64,000 bases of DNA, taken from Aplectana chamaeleonis (Eukaryota > Nematoda > Chromadorea > Rhabditida > Cosmocercidae). Location of the stretch: assembly GCA_029168955.1 (NCBI GenBank), contig JAPDOI010000065.1, positions 992,001-1,056,000 on the forward strand, written 5' to 3'. Below, in pieces: positions 44,528 through 53,553 of the stretch. The translations under genes and the position numbers were made by a program. How positions within the stretch are numbered: position 1 is the first letter of the stretch; every line of letters begins with the position of its first letter. A model generated the notes under the pieces. It ran no database searches. It was not told where the DNA came from and saw nothing but the letters and a program-made list of their open reading frames with translations.

Positions 44528-45094
44528 AGGCAGAGTACGCGCAAAAAATCGTGTTCAAGTTTTTCACTATTTTGAGCAGGTAGCCTCACCAGGTTGTGGT
44601 ATATCGCAGAAAGGCCACTCAAAACACTCAAATTCCGGAGAGAAATTCGTTTGAAAACCCCGGAGCATTCACATTCCTTTTTTCAACGTCTGTCCGGTGT
44701 GTCTTGTGTAATACACCATTGTCGGAAATGCTGGACGTCTGAAAGGGTTTAGCCCCTGTAACTTCTTAGGTTAATTATTTCTTTTGACCTTTTTAGTGTC
44801 AGGAATCCTTTTAAAACAGGAAGCTTCCGATACACACGTTTAAACGCAAGAATTTCACGAAATAAAGAATATGGAATTTTGGATTTGCCGGGGCCTGTTG
44901 TGGCGCTTCTGCTCCTCGTGCTAGATGATCGACCGGGAAAACGCCTTGTCAGACCACGGAGCGGTTTTCAAAAGGCTGTAGCATTATCAATAGCCAGCAT
45001 TGAGATCTCAAGCTTTGCCAACTATCTCCAATTATTTCAAACATTGGATTGAGAGAAAAAAAACCAAGTGCGGTTTTCTGCGCGGACGCTGCCT
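44528..45094 (+). mobile_element. TTAA-flanked MITE inside the minisatellite, second
   Basis: AGGCAGAGTACGCGCAAAAA after TTAA (44524-44527) and CTGCGCGGACGCTGCCT before CTGA. 567 bp and collinear with 39869-40378. Minisatellite sequence resumes within ten bases of the right end. Confidence 0.7.
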
Positions 45095-45103
45095 CTGAAG
45101 GAG

Positions 45104-45880
45104 GACGCCGGACGTCGTAGAAAGCGTGGGGGACGCCAGTGAAAAGCCGTAGAAAAAAATATAGGAAAAATATCAGTGGGAGCTTGCAGGACGGCATAGA
45201 AAGTGTGCAGGACATCAGTGTTAGTGTGCAGGACCTCATAAATAGTGTGCAGAACATCAGCGAGAGTGTGCAAGGCGTCACAGAAAGTGTGAAGGACACC
45301 AGTTGGAGTGTGCTAGACCTCATAGAATGTAAGCAGGACATCAATGGGAGTGTGTAGGACCTCATAGAAAGTGTACTGGACTTCAGTGGGAGTGTGCAGG
45401 ACGCCGTAAAAAGTGTGTGCGAACCCTAAAGAAGTGCGCCAGACGTCGTAGAAAGCGTAGGGGACCTCAGTGAGACTAGAAAAAATATGGAAAATCAGTG
45501 GGAGTATGCAGGACGGCATAGAAAGTGTGCAGGACATCTGTGGGAGTGTGCAGGGCGTCACAGATAGTGTGCAGGACATCAGTTGTAGTGTGCTTGACCT
45601 CATAGAATGTAAGCAGGACATCAGTGGGAGTGTGCAGGGCGTCACAGAAAGTGTGCAGGACATCAGTTGTAGTATGCTTGACCTCATAGAATGTAAGCAG
45701 GACATCAGTGGGAGTGCGCAGGACCTCGTATAAAGTGTGCACGACATCGGTGGGAGTGCGCAGGACCTCATAGAAAGTGTGCAGTTCATCGGTGGGAGTG
45801 CGCAAGACCTCATGTAAAGTGTGCAGGACATCGGTGGGGGTGCGCAGGACTTCATAGAAAGTGGGCGAGACATCAGGGCC
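45104..45880 (+). repeat. 21-bp minisatellite, main array
   Basis: Two alternating 21-bp units, close to GTGTGCAGGACATCAGTGGGA and GTGTGCAGGACCTCATAGAAA, make a 42-bp dimer repeated roughly 18 times with drift. Because 21 is divisible by three, frames stay open. The plus strand reads heptads of the SVQDISG/SVQDLIE kind, and the minus strand reads LRTPTDV/LHTFYEV heptads for over 160 codons. No start, splice or signal sequence supports translation, so I annotate it as repeat and not as genes. Confidence 0.8.
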
Positions 45881-45895
45881 CGTAGTAAACCCCCC

Positions 45896-46150
45896 GTCAG
45901 CCTGATTCAAATCAGGCTGAAGGCCGGACTGGCAGTTGAACCGCAACGTGCGGGCGCACACGTTGAAAGATGGCACACGAGGCTATCAGCCCATCGCATG
46001 GTCTGAGCGATTAATCAGGCAAGTTCTCCATGAGCCTGATTCCTCGAATCAGCCTGATTGCGAGAGTGCTGCGAAATAGCACACAGAGGACGTAGTATTA
46101 TCAGCCCAACCCGTAAGTTACAAATAGTAGCTTACGGTTTGGGCTGCCAG
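45896..46150. repeat. Cluster of small hairpins
   Basis: CAGCCTGATTCAAATCAGGCTG (45898-45919) is a near-perfect palindrome, and the motif GAATCAGCCTGATT recurs near 46040, inverted to it. CAGCCCAACCCGTAAG near 46097 pairs with CTTACGGTTTGGGCTG near 46131 around a short loop. These look like remnants of foldback elements. Confidence 0.5.
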
Positions 46151-46599
46151 ACGAGGGGTACGCAAAATTGCGTGACAGTTTCTCTGCAGGATTGCGTGCC
46201 AGACCACGGGCTCGCGTCGCCGAACCGTCACTATTTTCCAGCGTTTGTTCTTGTTTCTTCACGTCTTGTTGAGTTCTTTCATTTCTTAATGAATCATTTC
46301 TTGGTTGAATCCTTAGTTTGTTTGTTTACTTTTCGAGGTGTGATCCCTTTTCATTCCAGAATCACGTCGGCATCCTCCAAAATCATGGATAGAAAAGGAA
46401 TTACCTGGTGAAATTTTCTTCTTCAGTTTGATTTAATTGTTCATGCTTTTTCCTGAAATTTTTGTGTCTTGTGTGTTTTTTTTAGTCTAGATTTAGGTGG
46501 CATCCCTGTGGAGGATTAGCTTATGCCCGCCATTTTGTTTGTGAGAAATCTGAAGAAAATCGATTTGTATTCCCAAAAAAATAAGTCTACGCTGTACAG
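46151..46599. other. Intergenic, nothing recognised
   Basis: T-rich sequence with no gene or repeat boundary. Confidence 0.3.
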
Positions 46600-47170
46600 T
46601 TGTACACGAACGAAATTTTCGAAAGATTTTCGGAAATTTTTTTCGTTCATTCGAAATTTTGTCGAACGAATTTTTTTCAGATTCCGTTCGTTCGAAACTT
46701 CGTCGAACGAATTTTTTTCAAATTTCGTCCGTTCGAAATTTCGTCGAGCGAATTTTTTTCAAATTTCGTTTGTTCGATATCCGATTTTTCAAAATTCATT
46801 CGTTTGGAATACTTTCGAACAAATTTCGAAAAAAAATTCGAAATTTCCGACAAATTTCAAAAAAAAGTTCGAAATCTTCGAAGAATTTCGAAAAAATACG
46901 AAATTTCGAAAAAAATCGAAATTTCGATTAGTTTCGAATTTCGTTCGTTCGACCTCCGAAATTTCGAAAGTTTTTCGATATTCGTTCCGAAATTTTTTCG
47001 AACGAAATTTTTTCAATTTTCGCTCGTTCAAAATTTTTTCGAACGACATTTTTTAATTTTTCGTTCGTTCAAAATTTTTTCGAACGAAAATTTTCCATTT
47101 TTCGTTCGTTCGAAAATATTTCGAATGTAAAAATTTCGATTTTCGTTCGTTCGACATTTTTTTCGAAATT
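46600..47170. repeat. TTCGAACGAA-rich low-complexity array
   Basis: Long runs of TTCGTTCGTTCGAAATTTTTTCGAACGAA variants, with a loose period of about 40 bp in the first third (each unit TCGTCGAACGAATTTTTTTC plus a TTCGTTCGTTCGAAA block). Being built from self-complementary words, it leaves open frames on both strands (up to 177 codons, Phe/Arg/Lys/Ser only), none of which I consider genes. Confidence 0.75.
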
Positions 47171-47921
47171 GTACAAGTATACTACACTGAGTTGATCTCC
47201 GCGAAGTTTTTTGAAAGCTGGTTTTGCACAGCAGCATTTTTCTCAGTGGTTTTTCTAACAAATTTCCCAATAATCGAATCGGCTCCATGACAATACTTAC
47301 TTGCTTGCGTACGCGTCGCGGTTCACTAAGTGTTGCGAACGCGGAAAACCCTTCGTCCGTGGAAGAGTGTTCAGCAGAAATCGTCTATCGTTAGCAACAG
47401 GAAATGAACACAGGAAGCCTGATAGTGCCCCTGGAAATGCCAATCCACTTGATTCCACCCATCTCCTCTTTTGAATTAGATTCGGAGCGGGCATGGGCTA
47501 ATTCTTCGCATAGAGCTGCGGCGCGTCAACGGCTAACTGAAATAAAATTGAGGACAGTGGCAGGGTTTTCAACGGAAGAGACAAAGTCTCAATCATTTTA
47601 TCTGATACAATTTAGAGCTGCGTATGCGTGGAATCCAATTGTTTGGCCTTCTCGGCTAGTTTTTATTTGTGATTATTCCTGGCTTGCGATTATATACCGT
47701 CTTTTAGATGCCACGCCACCTGGAATGATGCAAGATTCTAGTGAAGCGCTGCACCTTTGCTCCGATGTAGGTGCTTCTGAGGAATGACTGGAGGTACGAT
47801 TCTTTTTTTCCTTCCTTTTGTGTCTTTTGTACTCTTCGATGTTATGTCATAGCGCTACTCCAAGATGGAAGTCTGAACCCGGTCTTAGACATTATTCATA
47901 GTCCTCACCGCAAGCGCGGGA
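47171..47921. other. Intergenic; unsupported 127-codon frame
   Basis: The plus frame 47404-47787 is open for 127 codons and contains HRAAARQRLTEIKL, similar to HRAAARHELKM encoded at 39170-39205 just upstream of the RTE body. This may be a diverged 5' piece of the same retrotransposon. There is no firm boundary or domain. Confidence 0.3.
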
Positions 47922-48200
47922 CGCGTGGTGGGCTATAAAACTTTTCACCGCGCGGGACGCAGTTGCCGCCCATCAAGCACCGCCATGCCGGCGGCGCCCG
48001 AAGCTCGTTGGCGATTTTACCATTTGCATCATTCCTCAATTCACAGTTTATGTCGACTCCATCATAAATCATTTTCGCACACGGCAACCACGGCAGAGTC
48101 AAAGCCAAACATTACCCCACACCGCCATGGCGGTGCCGCCAGAGGTTTTATACTTGCTTTCCACGCGTACCGCGCGGTGAAAAGTTCTATAGTACACTGC
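47922..48200. mobile_element. MITE with CTTTTCACCGCGCGG inverted repeats
   Basis: GGGCTATAAAACTTTTCACC and GGTGAAAAGTTCTATAGTAC face each other, extended by CGCGCGGGACGC/ACGCGTACCGCGCG. Inner blocks (CACCGCCATGCCGGCGG, CACCGCCATGGCGGTG) are themselves hairpin-forming. About 280 bp, non-coding. Confidence 0.6.
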
Positions 48201-48967
48201 TCGTTCCGCAACGACAATTTCCAAAACTTCTTTTATAATAGCATTTGAAGTTCATTATAACGACCCAGTTGAACCCACACATATTTGCTAGATGGATGAA
48301 GGGAGCGGCACGATTTTCCAAGCTAAAGGGGTAAAGCTAAGGGGCGCGCGAATTTCTAGTTTGGAGGGAGGGTACCGCACTTCTCACGGACTGAAATCAG
48401 CGCAGTGCCTCAGAGGCCGAGTAGAGTCTCGCCGCACAAAGGCGCGGCAGCCGTATCCATCACGCGGCGGCTCGATTAGACTAGGTCAGGACAGAATCTG
48501 GCAGGTCGACGGCTGTCGCGTGGCCAGGCGGCTCCGCTTTGCAACCCAGAGCGGTGCGGCGAAGTGGCGCGGCGACAGCAGACAGTCGAGCCAGTTTTCT
48601 ATGATTTCTAGTCGTAGGATTTTTAGCTCGTGAAATTTGATTTTTGTAGAGCTTTAAAGATGTCGACTTTAATTCAAGTGCAATTTTTACTAAACTTTGA
48701 ATCCTAACATACCGACGTAACTGTTGAATCACGCCCTTCTACATTTCCATTTGAAAAACTTATTCTCAGGTTGAAACCGATCTCCTATAAATACCTAATT
48801 TGCGAAAAGTTAGGGGTGAGTATCTTCTGTTTCCGCGTGTGATTTATTTCCGTTCGCCGCGTGCGTCTGCGTGCGTACGCTGCGTCTCCTTCTCCCCACA
48901 ATTTATCGCTGTCTCTACCCTCGCTCCACACAGGCGCGCGAGAGGACAGAGCAAATGTGGGTCAGGT
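48201..48967. other. Intergenic, nothing recognised
   Basis: 48300-48600 is GC-rich and gives a 113-codon frame, but there is no domain, codon-bias or splice evidence for a gene. Confidence 0.3.
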
Positions 48968-49112
48968 GCTCTCTACACACAGTGGGAGGAGTTGTCCCGT
49001 TTTTGCAGTTCGAAACGCCACGCTACTCAAAGCAAGCGATGTGGTCCCGAGTGGAATTAGAGCCGCAAAAGGCGAGACAACTCCTCCCTCGGCGTGTAGA
49101 GAGCCCTTGTCC
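48968..49112 (+). mobile_element. 145-bp MITE with GCTCTCTACAC termini
   Basis: GCTCTCTACACACAGTGGGA and its partner TCGGCGTGTAGAGAGC are inverted repeats extended by GGAGTTGTC/GACAACTCC. The interior includes GTGGTCCCGAGTGGAATTAG, found in complement at 10390-10410 in the nested copy of the 9.8-kb hAT element. Confidence 0.65.
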
Positions 49113-49246
49113 CAGCAAATATGGCTTGGAACCAGAGGATAATTGTGAGTACAAGACATAGACATTAGACGCGAGTGAATTAATAATTCAATCACCAAGT
49201 CTTAGAATACGCAAGGGTCAAACCTTGATTTTTCTAAAGTGTCGCT

Positions 49247-49325
49247 AATCACGTCGACTGATGGTTTTAGATGTTTATTGGGAGAGTAGTCTCTCCAAAC
49301 CGACCAGTTATGACAATGAATCCTA
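49247..49325 (-). repeat. 3' LTR, distal piece
   Basis: The 79 bp match 54683-54761 with one difference (GACTGATGG here, GACTGGTGG there) and end at the TA where the DNA transposon inserted. The LTR continues at 51190-51526. Confidence 0.9.
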
Positions 49326-49352
49326 CTCAGGAATTCCCGGTTGTCACCTGGG

Positions 49353-49529
49353 GATCTTCAGCAGGTCGTGGGGTGGAGTCATGCGCCACCACATCCTCAC
49401 GACCTCCAGGTGACATGCCAGAGATCTCGAGGAGACATGAACCCATGTCACCTCGAGATCCCTTCCATGTCACCTGGAGGTCGTGGGGATGTGGTGGCGG
49501 ATGACTCCGCCCCGCGACCTGCTGGAGAG
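49353..49529. repeat. Long near-perfect hairpin
   Basis: The arms run from TCTTCAGCAGGTCGTGGGG to its complement near CGCGACCTGCTGGAGAG, through GCCACCACATCCTCACGACC and CCAGGTGACATG, with a short centre near 49440. Arms of about 85 bp with few mismatches; GC-rich. It is probably a foldback unit amplified inside the transposon. Confidence 0.75.
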
Positions 49530-49634
49530 CTTCAGGGGCGGCATGCACGTATGCGGCGGACTAGGTTGGGATTAGGCAGGGTTTGGAGCGTCGGCGCGTT
49601 TCATGATAGCAGCGCGATGGCTAAGAGGGGGTTA

Positions 49635-49767
49635 GGCTAGCACTGAAAAATCGTTCCCTCCCCAACCCTACGTAAGAGGGTGGGGCAGCCGAAACCCGTT
49701 GAGATCCCAACTATTAATAGTCCCTCTTACGTAGGGTTTGCGAGGGAACGATTTTTTCAGTGCTAGC
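49635..49767. mobile_element. 133-bp MITE, GCTAGCACTGAAAAATCG termini
   Basis: GCTAGCACTGAAAAATCGTT and its complement at the right end, with inner symmetry CCCTACGTAAGAGGG/CCCTCTTACGTAGGG. It is nested in the composite transposon. Confidence 0.75.
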
Positions 49768-50194
49768 GGGTGTGGCCAAGCGCGATTGCCATGTGGCTCT
49801 CCTGTTAGAATCGCCCTAGTAGCCTCCTCAGACGAAGTGTGGGCAAAGATGTTAAGCTCTTTGGGAAAGTGGAACAGTGGAGGAGTGATGAAAATGAATT
49901 CAGTCTTGGAAAGTATGTCGATTCCTTCATATACCAGAGCTAATTTTAATAATTTTTGTTGAACCAGGTTGAGTATTCGAATTCGATTAGCGCTCAAATA
50001 TTCACCTCTGCGAATAGTTGAATTCGAATCATGTTCGAATATTCACCTTTTGCAAATAGTCGAATTCGAATGATGTTAGAATATTTACACTTTTCGAATA
50101 TTCGAATAAAAATTCGTTCGAACAATTCGAATACTTATTCGAACTCGAATATTCGATATTCTCACTATAATAGTCTGTCTGTGCTCAAGAATCG

Positions 50195-50830
50195 AGAAAT
50201 TGCCGGCCTCGACAATTTCCAAAGGCAATTTTTTTCCAACTTCGAATAACCCTAAACGCAAAAGAATGAAGAACACGAATCAGCGGACAAATAGAATTAG
50301 AAGCAACAGATTCGATTCCGAATCGAATCTGTTGTAGAAAATACCAAAATGACGAGATGGTGCTTTTTTCAACTTCGAATAACCCTGAACGCAAAAGAAT
50401 GAAGAATAGCTGGATTTTGAGATTTGCGGATTTCTTCGATAGGTGTGTTCCAAAATCGTTCTCTGTGGGTAATTGGATGTTCTCAACACGAATCAGCGGA
50501 CAATTAGGATTAGAAACAACAGATTCGGAAGCGAATCTGTTGTAGAAAAACCAAAATGACGGGATGGACGATGAGCAAGTGCTTTTTTCAACTTCGAATA
50601 ACCCTGAATGCAAAAGAACGAAGAACGCTGGATTTTGAGATTTGCGGTTTTCTTCGAAAGATGTGTTCCAAAATCGTTCCTTGTGGGTAATTGGATGTTC
50701 TCAACACGAATCAGCGGACAAATACAATTGGAAACAAAACAGATTCTAGAAACAACAGATTCGGAATCGAATCTGTTGAGAAAAAATCGAAATGACGATC
50801 TGGACGATGACGAAGTGCGGGATCGAGGTC
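50195..50830. repeat. Tandem array of about 200-bp units with internal palindromes
   Basis: Three and a half units contain CAACTTCGAATAACCCTGAA, AAGAAYGAAGAA, TTTGCGG, GTGTGTTCCAAAATCGTTC, GGTAATTGGATGTTCTCAAC and GAATCAGCGGACAA. Each unit ends in the palindrome CAACAGATTCGGAAGCGAAT plus CTGTTG or a variant. Units are about 90% alike. Open frames on both strands are by-products. Confidence 0.7.
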
Positions 50831-50962
50831 TGACTGTATGCGCTCTCTCACGATCTGCCTGACTCTGTCTGACTCTCGCCGTCTGTCACGCCTACGATTG
50901 GCTCGTCGCCGTCTCAAAACATCAATACGGGTAAAATGTTGCGAAATATGGCGCGTCACACT

Positions 50963-51063
50963 TACAGGCCATAAAACGGCCAAAGTCTCACCGTGGATAG
51001 CGTACCACGCGCTGCGCGTGGTACGCAGTCCACGGTGAGACTTTGGCCGTTTAATGGCCTGTA
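50963..51063. mobile_element. 101-bp almost perfect hairpin MITE
   Basis: ACAGGCCATAAAACGGCCAA, then AGTCTCACCGTGGA and GCGTACCACGCG, pair base for base with the right half around a 4-5 nt loop; flanking TA on both sides suggests the TA target site. It is one of the most symmetrical elements in the window and is probably recent. Confidence 0.8.
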
Positions 51064-51189
51064 GGTCACATCGGAAGGTGCAAAACGTGACGAAAAATGG
51101 CTTCGAGGTAACAACGGCAGACTATTTTGCCTTCCACGTTACAACAGCAAGGAGTTGTGGGCTCCAGCTGACAACCGGGAATTCCTGAG

Positions 51190-51526
51190 TATACAACGGA
51201 ACGCCTCTCCTTAAAAAGGCAGAGGGCGAGGTCATTCGATAGCAGCATGCGCTGCGACGAGATAGTACAGCGACAGGCATAGAGTGGCGAGGGAGGCGAG
51301 GGTGATCTCCTCGCGTCCCTGCCTCTGCGCCGATTGATCGACGAAAACAACAACTAACCGAATGAAAGGGAGGAATCAGGCTAGAAAGAACTCAACAGAG
51401 AAACAACACTAATAACTGCCTACATTACAAATGCTAACTAACATTAGTAGTAGTAGTGAAGCTTAGGGAAGCATTCTGATCTACAATAGCCGGATCTCAG
51501 CACAATGTAACCTACAATACTTAACA
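51190..51526 (-). repeat. 3' LTR, proximal piece
   Basis: 337 bp matching 54760-55096 with five substitutions by eye (e.g. GGGCGAGGTC/GGGCGTGGTC). On the minus strand it starts TGTTAAGTATTGTAGGTTAC. It adjoins the purine-rich tract of the internal region. Confidence 0.9.
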
Positions 51527-51537
51527 TGTCCCCCTCG
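51527..51537 (-). promoter_or_regulatory. Polypurine tract of the LTR element
   Basis: On the minus strand the purine-rich GAGGGGGACA immediately precedes the 3' LTR start (TGTTAAG), the position required for plus-strand DNA priming in reverse transcription. Confidence 0.65.
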
Positions 51538-51557
51538 GAGAAGAGTCGTCCCTGACT

Positions 51558-51929
51558 CTACACTCTCCACATATCACAAGTTCTTTCACAGGCAGTACCA
51601 TGGTCCATACCATTGCGTCTGCGGCTACAGTTCACACCAGCGTCAGCGTCCCTTCGGTCGTGTCGCTGTCCTCCACTTGCATTCAGATAATCTCGACCAG
51701 TGTTTGGCCCCTTCGATCGTCGCTTCCACACACGTATTACACTGCTGTGCCGACAGCCTCTTTCCGGACTTGCAGGTCTGAGCAGATTCGCGTTGCTCCC
51801 TCGACGCTCCTCTGACATGATCATTCTGCGTGGCCTATGTCTCTGACAACCATCAGCCTGGCTATCACAATGGGACACATCGGCCGTTCGCTCATGTTTT
51901 ATCGCTGCGCTACAGTTCACTGTGCGCAA
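51558..51929 (-). CDS. In-frame extension beyond the gag stop
   Basis: Directly after the TAG that ends the long gag frame (codon 51932-51930), the same frame stays open for another 123 codons to 51558. The peptide is Arg-, Asp- and Cys-rich and has no recognised domain. Either the TAG is a recent nonsense change that truncated a longer protein, or it is a readthrough stop of the kind some retroelements use between gag and later products. Confidence 0.4.
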   Translation of the reverse strand: MRTVNCSAAIKHERTADVSHCDSQADGCQRHRPRRMIMSEERRGSNANLLRPASPERGCRHSSVIRVWKRRSKGPNTGRDYLNASGGQRHDRRDADAGVNCSRRRNGMDHGTACERTCDMWRV

Positions 51930-53375
51930 CTACTTGTTCTTTGCGAGCACATGCTTCCTGTGCGGCTCAACCCTTGTTCGGCCTTCTGTCGACACAATGT
52001 GTGCGGGTCGGCAGAGCACATCGTCCTCCTCTTCTTCAGAGACTTTTGCTCCTGCAAAATTGTTTGTGACAGGAGCTTGGACCACAGAAGTCGCTCGACT
52101 GTACACCACTTTTGCACCAGGACACCGCGCAACTGATGCATTCTCGTGTTGTTCCGGCTTATGCTTGTTCTTAGTTGCACCGATGGCATCGCCTTTGCCA
52201 TGAGAGATCGTCGCTCTTGTCAATCCTTTCAGGTTGAATCCCAGCTTTGCTAGAGCGTTTGTGCCAAGAACTAGCATTCTGTCGCCTCCCTTCATCACGA
52301 AACATGTGATCCTTCGTTTCCTGCCTTGCTGCACTTTTATGGTGAGCCTAACTGCTCCTTTGAAGACCATAGGATCCCCCGAAGCATTGTACACTGGTGA
52401 GCACCCTCGCATTGGAATCTTTTCGACATTATTGTCCAAATCGAAACCAGAGTCAAGAGCTTCTTCCAACATTTCCAGAGGGATGATGCTCACTTGGGAG
52501 CCTGTGTCCAACAAAGCTTGTCTCGAGAATCCGAGAAGATGTACCTCAGACGACATTTGTCTTCCCACTAACTCGTCCTGTGCTCTGGATGCGCCTACGG
52601 CTCCACAAATCCACTTGTTCAGAGAAGTCGTGAAGTTTTTCACTGGCCTTTCCTCTGCTGCACCGTTGCTTCCTCTAACCTCAGGGTGTGAGGGTTCTCT
52701 AGAAGCTCGGCATTTACGGGAAAGATGACCAGTCCTGCCACAATTGTAGCACTTCAGTACCTTCTTCGATTCTCCACTTGACGACGCAGCTACGGAACCG
52801 TTTGCTGGCTCTGATTCGGTGGAACAAGTAGGTCGTTGACTCTCCTGTTTTGACTTCGATAACCCAATTTTTTCAACTTCGGCGTGTCTTGGTCGACTTG
52901 GCTGCGCAGCTTGTCGCATCGCTGCAGCGACATCTCGACTTCGCTCACATCGCTGAGCCAATCGTTTGACCATCTCGTATTCACAACCTCCTGGCGCAGT
53001 CTCCAGCGTTGAGTAAAGCTGCAAGTACTCGGGCCAATCCGTGAGTTGTATTACGAGTTCCCCAGCTCGCGTCTTCGACAAATCTTCATCCGAGGCATTC
53101 GGATAAGCCATCCTAGTCAGTCGTTCAAGCTCGATACAAAATCGAGTGACGTCGACATCTTTCTTCAAGTGTTTCAGCTCCATATAGGCTTTCATTTGCT
53201 GCGCAGGATCGCTTGCGCTCAGGCTTTTCCGCATTCCATTGATGATTCCTTTGAGACTTCCTTCGCGGACATTTCTCGGCAGCGCCTCAGCCACTGCTTT
53301 TGGAAATCCATCAAGCTTGGAGAAAAAGAGGTGAACGAGCATGTCATCGTCTAAGCCTAGCTTAAGATACTTCAT
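51930..53375 (-). CDS. Gag C-terminal part with CCHC knuckle and retropepsin-like domain
   Basis: 481 codons. The first third is helical and gag capsid-like. Around residue 210 there is a CCHC zinc knuckle (CYNCGRTGHLSRKC: C-x2-C-x4-H-x4-C), which binds the element's RNA. Near residue 290 lies LLDTGSQVSIIPLEML, the active-site signature of retropepsins, and about 75 residues later MLVLGTNALAKLG, similar to the flap-end ILG-x-x-x-L motif. The element therefore keeps nucleocapsid and protease but has no RT downstream. The frame opens upstream in a different frame (see 53554-54345); two single-base shifts in 53376-53553 separate them. Confidence 0.75.
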   Translation of the reverse strand: MKYLKLGLDDDMLVHLFFSKLDGFPKAVAEALPRNVREGSLKGIINGMRKSLSASDPAQQMKAYMELKHLKKDVDVTRFCIELERLTRMAYPNASDEDLSKTRAGELVIQLTDWPEYLQLYSTLETAPGGCEYEMVKRLAQRCERSRDVAAAMRQAAQPSRPRHAEVEKIGLSKSKQESQRPTCSTESEPANGSVAASSSGESKKVLKCYNCGRTGHLSRKCRASREPSHPEVRGSNGAAEERPVKNFTTSLNKWICGAVGASRAQDELVGRQMSSEVHLLGFSRQALLDTGSQVSIIPLEMLEEALDSGFDLDNNVEKIPMRGCSPVYNASGDPMVFKGAVRLTIKVQQGRKRRITCFVMKGGDRMLVLGTNALAKLGFNLKGLTRATISHGKGDAIGATKNKHKPEQHENASVARCPGAKVVYSRATSVVQAPVTNNFAGAKVSEEEEDDVLCRPAHIVSTEGRTRVEPHRKHVLAKNK

Positions 53376-53553
53376 CCTAAACCTGACAACGAAGTCTTTT
53401 ACCGTCTCCCGTTAGGGTCTTTGGAAATCTCCACATCTGGCAGACTCATCGCCGCAAACATGTTTCCTATGTTTGAATGTGTTCCGAGATTTTCGTACCC
53501 TCCCTGCGGGACGGGACTCATCCGTGTCGGGATGTTCAACTCCTTAGGTCTTC

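Larger units (their letters stand above)
49326..51189. mobile_element. TA-flanked composite DNA transposon inserted in the LTR
   Basis: The termini CTCAGGAATTCCCGGTTGTC and GACAACCGGGAATTCCTGAG are perfect 20-bp inverted repeats. TA occurs on each side (49324-49325 and 51190-51191), whereas the uninterrupted LTR at 54683-55096 has a single TA at that point, so TA is a true target duplication. This fits the Tc1/mariner group. The 1864 bp are mostly later cargo: a long hairpin (49353-49529), a MITE (49635-49767), AT-rich CGAATA repeats (49970-50160), a tandem array (50195-50830) and a 101-bp hairpin MITE (50963-51063). The 297-bp relative at 29501-29797 shows the family's unexpanded size. Confidence 0.88.

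Noticed and set aside
43290..45880. Possible CRISPR array
   Set aside because: The repeats are degenerate 21-bp units without unique spacers of constant length, and the genome is eukaryotic.
45313..45976. Repetitive 166-186 codon minus-strand proteins
   Set aside because: They are translations of a 21-bp minisatellite that is open on both strands; no start context, signal peptide or splice structure supports a gene.
46523..47130. Open frames of 176-177 codons on the plus strand
   Set aside because: They arise from the TTCGAACGAA low-complexity array, contain almost only Phe, Arg, Lys, Ser, Asn and Ile, and equivalent frames exist on the opposite strand.
49271..49640. Frames on both strands of 73-99 codons with related peptides
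   Set aside because: They come from the two arms of the 49353-49529 hairpin, which encode similar peptides because they are inverted copies.
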